DNA of 7,611 bases, taken from the NCBI GenBank assembly GCA_031255815.1, contig JAIRRU010000157.1, positions 1 to 7,611 on the forward strand. The letters run 5' to 3'. Below, piece by piece: positions 4,850 through 7,611 of the stretch (position 1 is its first letter; each line of letters starts with the position of its first letter). Both the position numbers and the translations under genes were made by a program. Below the pieces are notes generated by a model that did not search any database, was not told the DNA's origin, and saw nothing but the letters and a program-made list of their open reading frames with translations. The DNA is from Treponema sp. Lineage in GTDB: Bacteria; Spirochaetota; Spirochaetia; Treponematales; Breznakiellaceae.

Positions 4850-6496
4850 GCCCCGGACTCTAAGCCCGATATAGCGTCCCGGCCTAAGGCCGCTCAGCCT
4901 GCCCTTCTCCAGCACGAGCCTGCCCGCGACAAAAACGTAATCGAAGCCGGCGGTAAAGCGATCCGGCGAAACGTAATCCGCCGGGGCCGAAATATTTTCC
5001 GGCCGGAAGATTACGATGTCCGCGTCAAAGCCCGGCTTGAGCAGCCCCTTGCCGGGAAGCCCCATCGCCTCCGCCGGGAGGCCGGTAAGTTTGTGCACCG
5101 CCTCCTCCGGACTCAGCAGCTTGCGGCGGCAGACCAGTTCATGAAAAACCATGGAAGTATTGGTGTTGCTCCGGGGATGGGGAAGGCCCCTCCCTGAGTA
5201 AAGGGAATCGGAAATGATGCTCGTATAGGGCAGGCGGATGATCCGGTCTATAGCTTCCTGGCAGGTTATGTAGTCCACCATGGTCACATTACAGCGTTCC
5301 TCCGCCAGCAGATCAAAGGCCGCGTCAAAGGGATCGCTTCCCCGGAGGGCGGCGATCTCCGCGAGGTTCTTCCCGATGAGGGGGCGGTTCCCCTCCGACT
5401 CAAGGCCGGTAACGTAGATCGCCTCCCAGCCGAGCCCCAGGACGACGTTCTCAAAGTCCCTGCCCGGTTCGGCGAGGGCGCGGCGGCAGCCGGCCCGTTC
5501 TTCCGGGTCTTGGAGGCGGCGGAGGGTTTCCCCGATCCCCCCGGCAAGGAAGGAGGGGGGAAGCACGGAGAGCAGCTGGGTACTCCCCGCCGTCCAGGGG
5601 TAGGCGTCGCAGTCTATCCGCATACCCTCCTCCCGGTTCCGCTCGATAAGGGCGATAACCTTTTCAAGGCCGGCCCCCCAGTTTTTCCGGCCGATACATT
5701 TGAAGTGGCTTATCCGCAGGGGCGTCCGGAGAAGCCGGGCCGCCTCTATGGCCTCGGCCGCCGAGGGGTACAGCAGATCCCCCTCCCCCCGGAGGTGGCA
5801 GACCAGGGGCGGCCCCTCCCCGGCCCGGCTTGAGGGCCTTCCCCGCCCCGACAGGGGGGCCAGGGCCCTGGCCAGCCCGGCGGCGTTGTAGTAAGAGTCG
5901 GGCAGGTAGGAAAAGCCTACCGAAACCCCCGGTACGCCGGAGGCAAGGGCGTCCTCCAGAAAGGCGCGGATGCGGCTCAGTTCCTCTTCCCCGGGGATCC
6001 CGCCGCCGTAACCCATGGCCGCGGCCCGGATGGTCCCGCTTCCCGCGAGGATGCCCGCGTTCAAAGGCAGGGCCGTGGTCTTGAGCAGGGAGGCATATTC
6101 GGAAAAGCTTTCGAAACGGAGGGGCCTTCCCCCGGCATCCTCCTCCGGCAGGGTTCCGGTTACCGGGGCCAGGAAATCCAGTATCCCGGCGCGCCGGGCC
6201 GAGGGCAGAGGGGCGATGCTCAGGCCGCAGTTCCCGTTAATGATGCTGGTGATCCCCTGGCGCAGTTCCGCCTCCCCGAAACCGGGACGGAAAACCGCCG
6301 CGTCGGCGTGACGGTGAATGTCGATAAAACCCGGAGCCGCCAATTCCCCGTTCAGTTCTATGGTGCGCCCCGCCTCGCCCCCGACACGGGGGGCCAGAAC
6401 TTCAATCCTGCCGTCCCTGACGCCGATATCCCCGGTAAACCCGGGCTTTCCCGAACCGTCTATGACGCGCGCGTTTTTAATCAGCAGATCAAACAT
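4685..6496 (-). CDS. N-acyl-D-amino-acid deacylase (D-aminoacylase) family amidohydrolase
   Basis: This metal-dependent amidohydrolase of 603 residues releases D-amino acids from N-acyl-D-amino acids, if it follows its family. The expected ligands are all present: His61 and His63 in GFIDIHRHAD, Cys90 in NGNCGLSIAP, His234 in VCHLRGEGDLL, His264 in RISHFKCIG, and Asp430 in SIISDSLYSG. DCDAYPWTAGSTQL (295-308), LPHPRSNTNTS (438-448) and TGLPAEAMGL (471-480) are further family blocks. The C-terminal beta-sandwich (KPGFDADIVIF, 487-497) normally ends near residue 541. Here about 60 more residues follow, encoded almost entirely antisense to the DUF2974 gene. A short Gly/Ser/Arg-rich insertion (216-229) is also unusual. 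The ATG at 6496 starts the conserved MFDLLIKNARVIDG; a TTG at 6526 would add ten residues. Dihydropyrimidinase-like or prolidase-like substrates are possible alternatives. Confidence 0.85.
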   Translation of the reverse strand: MFDLLIKNARVIDGSGKPGFTGDIGVRDGRIEVLAPRVGGEAGRTIELNGELAAPGFIDIHRHADAAVFRPGFGEAELRQGITSIINGNCGLSIAPLPSARRAGILDFLAPVTGTLPEEDAGGRPLRFESFSEYASLLKTTALPLNAGILAGSGTIRAAAMGYGGGIPGEEELSRIRAFLEDALASGVPGVSVGFSYLPDSYYNAAGLARALAPLSGRGRPSSRAGEGPPLVCHLRGEGDLLYPSAAEAIEAARLLRTPLRISHFKCIGRKNWGAGLEKVIALIERNREEGMRIDCDAYPWTAGSTQLLSVLPPSFLAGGIGETLRRLQDPEERAGCRRALAEPGRDFENVVLGLGWEAIYVTGLESEGNRPLIGKNLAEIAALRGSDPFDAAFDLLAEERCNVTMVDYITCQEAIDRIIRLPYTSIISDSLYSGRGLPHPRSNTNTSMVFHELVCRRKLLSPEEAVHKLTGLPAEAMGLPGKGLLKPGFDADIVIFRPENISAPADYVSPDRFTAGFDYVFVAGRLVLEKGRLSGLRPGRYIGLRVRGLPFILRLSLPRQQSSDIVPRRPEQGGQGFADKFPGGFVNIVESMYHTAGVFEPA

Positions 6497-6507
6497 CGTG
6501 GTTAAAA

Positions 6508-6536
6508 ACTGTAGCCCTCCCCGCAAGGCGGGTCAA
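6508..6536 (-). promoter_or_regulatory. promoter of the D-aminoacylase gene
   Basis: On the minus strand, TTGACC (6531-6536; 5 of 6 to -35) is followed after 17 bases by TACAGT (6508-6513; 4 of 6 to -10). The predicted start lies only about five bases before the ATG at 6496. A GGGGAGGG that looks like an SD falls inside the spacer, 18 or more bases from the ATG, and would not be in this transcript. A small hairpin (6520-6532) overlaps the -35 side. Confidence 0.5.
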
Positions 6537-6564
6537 GCGGCGGCGGCAAACAGGATGCGGCAGG

Positions 6565-6596
6565 CCGGCCCGCTTCGCGGAAGCGCAGGGCGCCGG
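6565..6596. repeat. GC-rich hairpin upstream of the deacylase promoter
   Basis: CGCTTC (6571-6576) pairs with GAAGCG (6580-6585) around GCG. Flanking CCGGCC (6565-6570) can partly pair with GGGCGCCGG (6588-6596) with bulges. It lies between the putative sulfatase terminator and the deacylase promoter. Function unknown. Confidence 0.4.
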
Positions 6597-6606
6597 TTTT
6601 CGCAGT

Positions 6607-6661
6607 TTCGCGGATTATATCCAAACCCCGCGTCAGGATAAACGCGGGGGAATTCGCGGAT
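6607..6661 (-). terminator. terminator-like hairpin after the sulfatase, flanked by direct repeats
   Basis: CCCCGCG (6626-6632) pairs with CGCGGGG (6643-6649) around a 10-base loop. On the minus strand it lies 11 bases after the sulfatase stop and is followed by TTTGGATAT, a weak T tract. It is framed by two exact copies of TTCGCGGAT (6607-6615 and 6653-6661), the second reaching the first base of the stop codon. The poor T run makes termination uncertain. Confidence 0.4.
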
Positions 6662-7611
6662 CACAAGCCATCTATCCTTGCTCCCTCCGGGGCAGGGACA
6701 CGGTACGCAACGTTTATAAGGGGATCTTTTGTTTTTTCCATCCAATCCCAAAGCCGCGCCGAAAGCTCGTTAAAAACCGGAAGATATTCCGAATTTTCCG
6801 CCAGGTTCTCTCTTTCCACCGGATCAAGCCAAAGATCAAAAAGCTGCTCCCTGGGCACCGGTTTTTTGAACATACCCGCGCCTGCCATAAAAGCTTTGCC
6901 CGGGCCGTCATCGGTATTAGAGGGGGGAAGCTGGTTGTGATAATCAAAATGGCGGATAAGCTTGTAACGGTTTGTACGTATACAGCGCTTTGGCTCGTAG
7001 GAGGCGTGATAGGTAACTTCTGAAAAAACAGCTTCATTCACTTCCTCCTTCTTTCCTTCCAATACCGGGGCCAAGGAAACCCCGCCAAGCCAGCCGGGTT
7101 TTTCGAGGCCGCAGAGTTCGCAAAGGGTCGGGAATATATCAACCTGGGAAACCAGAGCGTCGGCCGCCGTTCCGGCCCCCGGGTTGCCGGGGTATTTCAT
7201 CATCAATGCTACCCCTATGCCGGTATCGTAAAGGTGGCACTTCATGTTGGGAAAGGCGATCCCGTGATCGGTAGTAAAAAAAATAACGGACTTATCATCA
7301 AGTCCGGTTTCCCGGATCGCGTCCAGCACTATCCCCGCACATTTATCGGCCACAGAAACACTGCCTATATAACCGGCCATATCCTCCCGGTTGTTTTTGT
7401 TGTCGTAAAGCGTAAAGGGCGGCTGGACATACTCCTGGCCCGCCGTCCCCCGCGCCTCGGGGAATTTCCGGTGGGTGTTTATCATGCCAAAAGAGAGGAA
7501 AAAATCCCCCTTCCGCCCTTTCCGGCTTCTGATGTAGGAAGCCGCTTTTCCCGCCGAATCCAGATCGTATTCCGCCGGATCATTGATGTACATACCTGTT
7601 CCTCGCTCCTC
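6661..7611 (-). CDS. sulfatase, heparan-N-sulfatase-like, N-terminus outside the window
   Basis: The frame is open to the right edge; 316 residues are visible (numbering from the Met at 7593). The sulfatase C-terminal half is clear: FFLSFGMINTHRKFPE (31-46, with active-site-type His41), VIFFTTDHGIAFP (103-115, metal ligands Asp109/His110), K118, LYDTGIGVALMMKYPG (121-136), and VDIFPTLCELCGL (151-163). The DHGIAFP...LYDTGIGVALM pattern resembles SGSH-like sulfamidases more than arylsulfatases. The CxPSR motif, whose cysteine becomes formylglycine, and the first metal aspartates are missing because they lie upstream. The Met at 7593 is therefore probably internal, although purine-rich AGGA sequence precedes it, so a split gene cannot be excluded. 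Its likely role is desulfation of glycans from a host or diet. It would need a sulfatase-maturing enzyme encoded elsewhere. Confidence 0.88.
   Translation of the reverse strand, partial: EERGTGMYINDPAEYDLDSAGKAASYIRSRKGRKGDFFLSFGMINTHRKFPEARGTAGQEYVQPPFTLYDNKNNREDMAGYIGSVSVADKCAGIVLDAIRETGLDDKSVIFFTTDHGIAFPNMKCHLYDTGIGVALMMKYPGNPGAGTAADALVSQVDIFPTLCELCGLEKPGWLGGVSLAPVLEGKKEEVNEAVFSEVTYHASYEPKRCIRTNRYKLIRHFDYHNQLPPSNTDDGPGKAFMAGAGMFKKPVPREQLFDLWLDPVERENLAENSEYLPVFNELSARLWDWMEKTKDPLINVAYRVPAPEGARIDGL

Noticed and set aside
6614..6642. A perfect TATAAT on the minus strand at 6614-6619 as a deacylase promoter
   Set aside because: The -35 at the right spacing (TTTATC) is poor and lies in the loop of a hairpin. 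The TTGACC-17-TACAGT pair closer to the gene is better. It remains a minor alternative.
7232..7247. TGGCAC followed by TTG, resembling a sigma-54 -24/-12 site
   Set aside because: It lies inside the sulfatase coding region, on the strand opposite the gene. Spacing and the TTGC element do not match the consensus, and no gene starts downstream.
1..7611. CRISPR arrays, tRNA or rRNA genes, insertion-sequence transposases
   Set aside because: No regularly spaced identical repeats, no cloverleaf with a CCA-ready end and no transposase motifs were seen on either strand.

Overview
The window is 7.6 kb of bacterial DNA. Most of it is GC-rich and densely coding; roughly the first 600 bases are clearly AT-richer and hold no intact gene. 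The sigma-54 gene followed directly by a short ribosome-hibernation factor, a DUF2974 hydrolase, the style of the intergenic repeats and the sulfatase/deacylase content look most like a Treponema-type spirochaete from an animal gut. That assignment is inference from familiarity with such proteins, not proof, and no rRNA or other phylogenetic marker is present.

Layout, left to right. (1) 1-80: a sigma-70-like promoter firing left, out of the window, with an open frame beginning at 37. (2) 80-905: a gene graveyard with repeats. On the minus strand it holds a translatable remnant of a ClbS/DfsB-type (DUF1706) protein, truncated and joined to the C-terminal end of a YjjG-like HAD hydrolase. It also holds two copies of a 'CGAAGG'-type dispersed repeat and several hairpins. 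(3) 906-1562 (minus): an SGNH/GDSL hydrolase, with a promoter whose -35/-10 spacer is filled by a near-perfect palindrome. (4) 1563-1759: a hairpin-rich spacer. (5) 1760-3498 (minus): the rpoN-hpf operon (sigma-54, then hibernation factor). (6) 3499-3715: a very GC-rich divergent intergenic block built from a duplicated palindromic element. (7) 3716-4849 (plus): a DUF2974 alpha/beta-hydrolase. (8) 4685-6496 (minus): a D-aminoacylase-family amidohydrolase with all expected metal ligands, whose C-terminal tail is encoded antisense to the end of the DUF2974 gene (165 bp overlap). (9) 6497-6660: promoter and hairpin region. (10) 6661 to the right edge (minus): the C-terminal part of a heparan-N-sulfatase-like sulfatase whose catalytic cysteine region lies outside the window.

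How the parts fit. The rpoN-hpf pair is a regulatory/housekeeping unit with strong Shine-Dalgarno sequences. The sulfatase and D-aminoacylase are on the same strand and both suit scavenging of host- or wall-derived material (sulfated glycans, N-acyl-D-amino acids), but a terminator-like hairpin separates them and the deacylase appears to have its own promoter. The SGNH hydrolase and DUF2974 protein are hydrolases of unknown substrate. The most notable non-coding signals are the chimeric ghost gene at the left, -10-like hexamers placed so close to start codons that several transcripts may be leaderless, and the palindrome inside the SGNH promoter.
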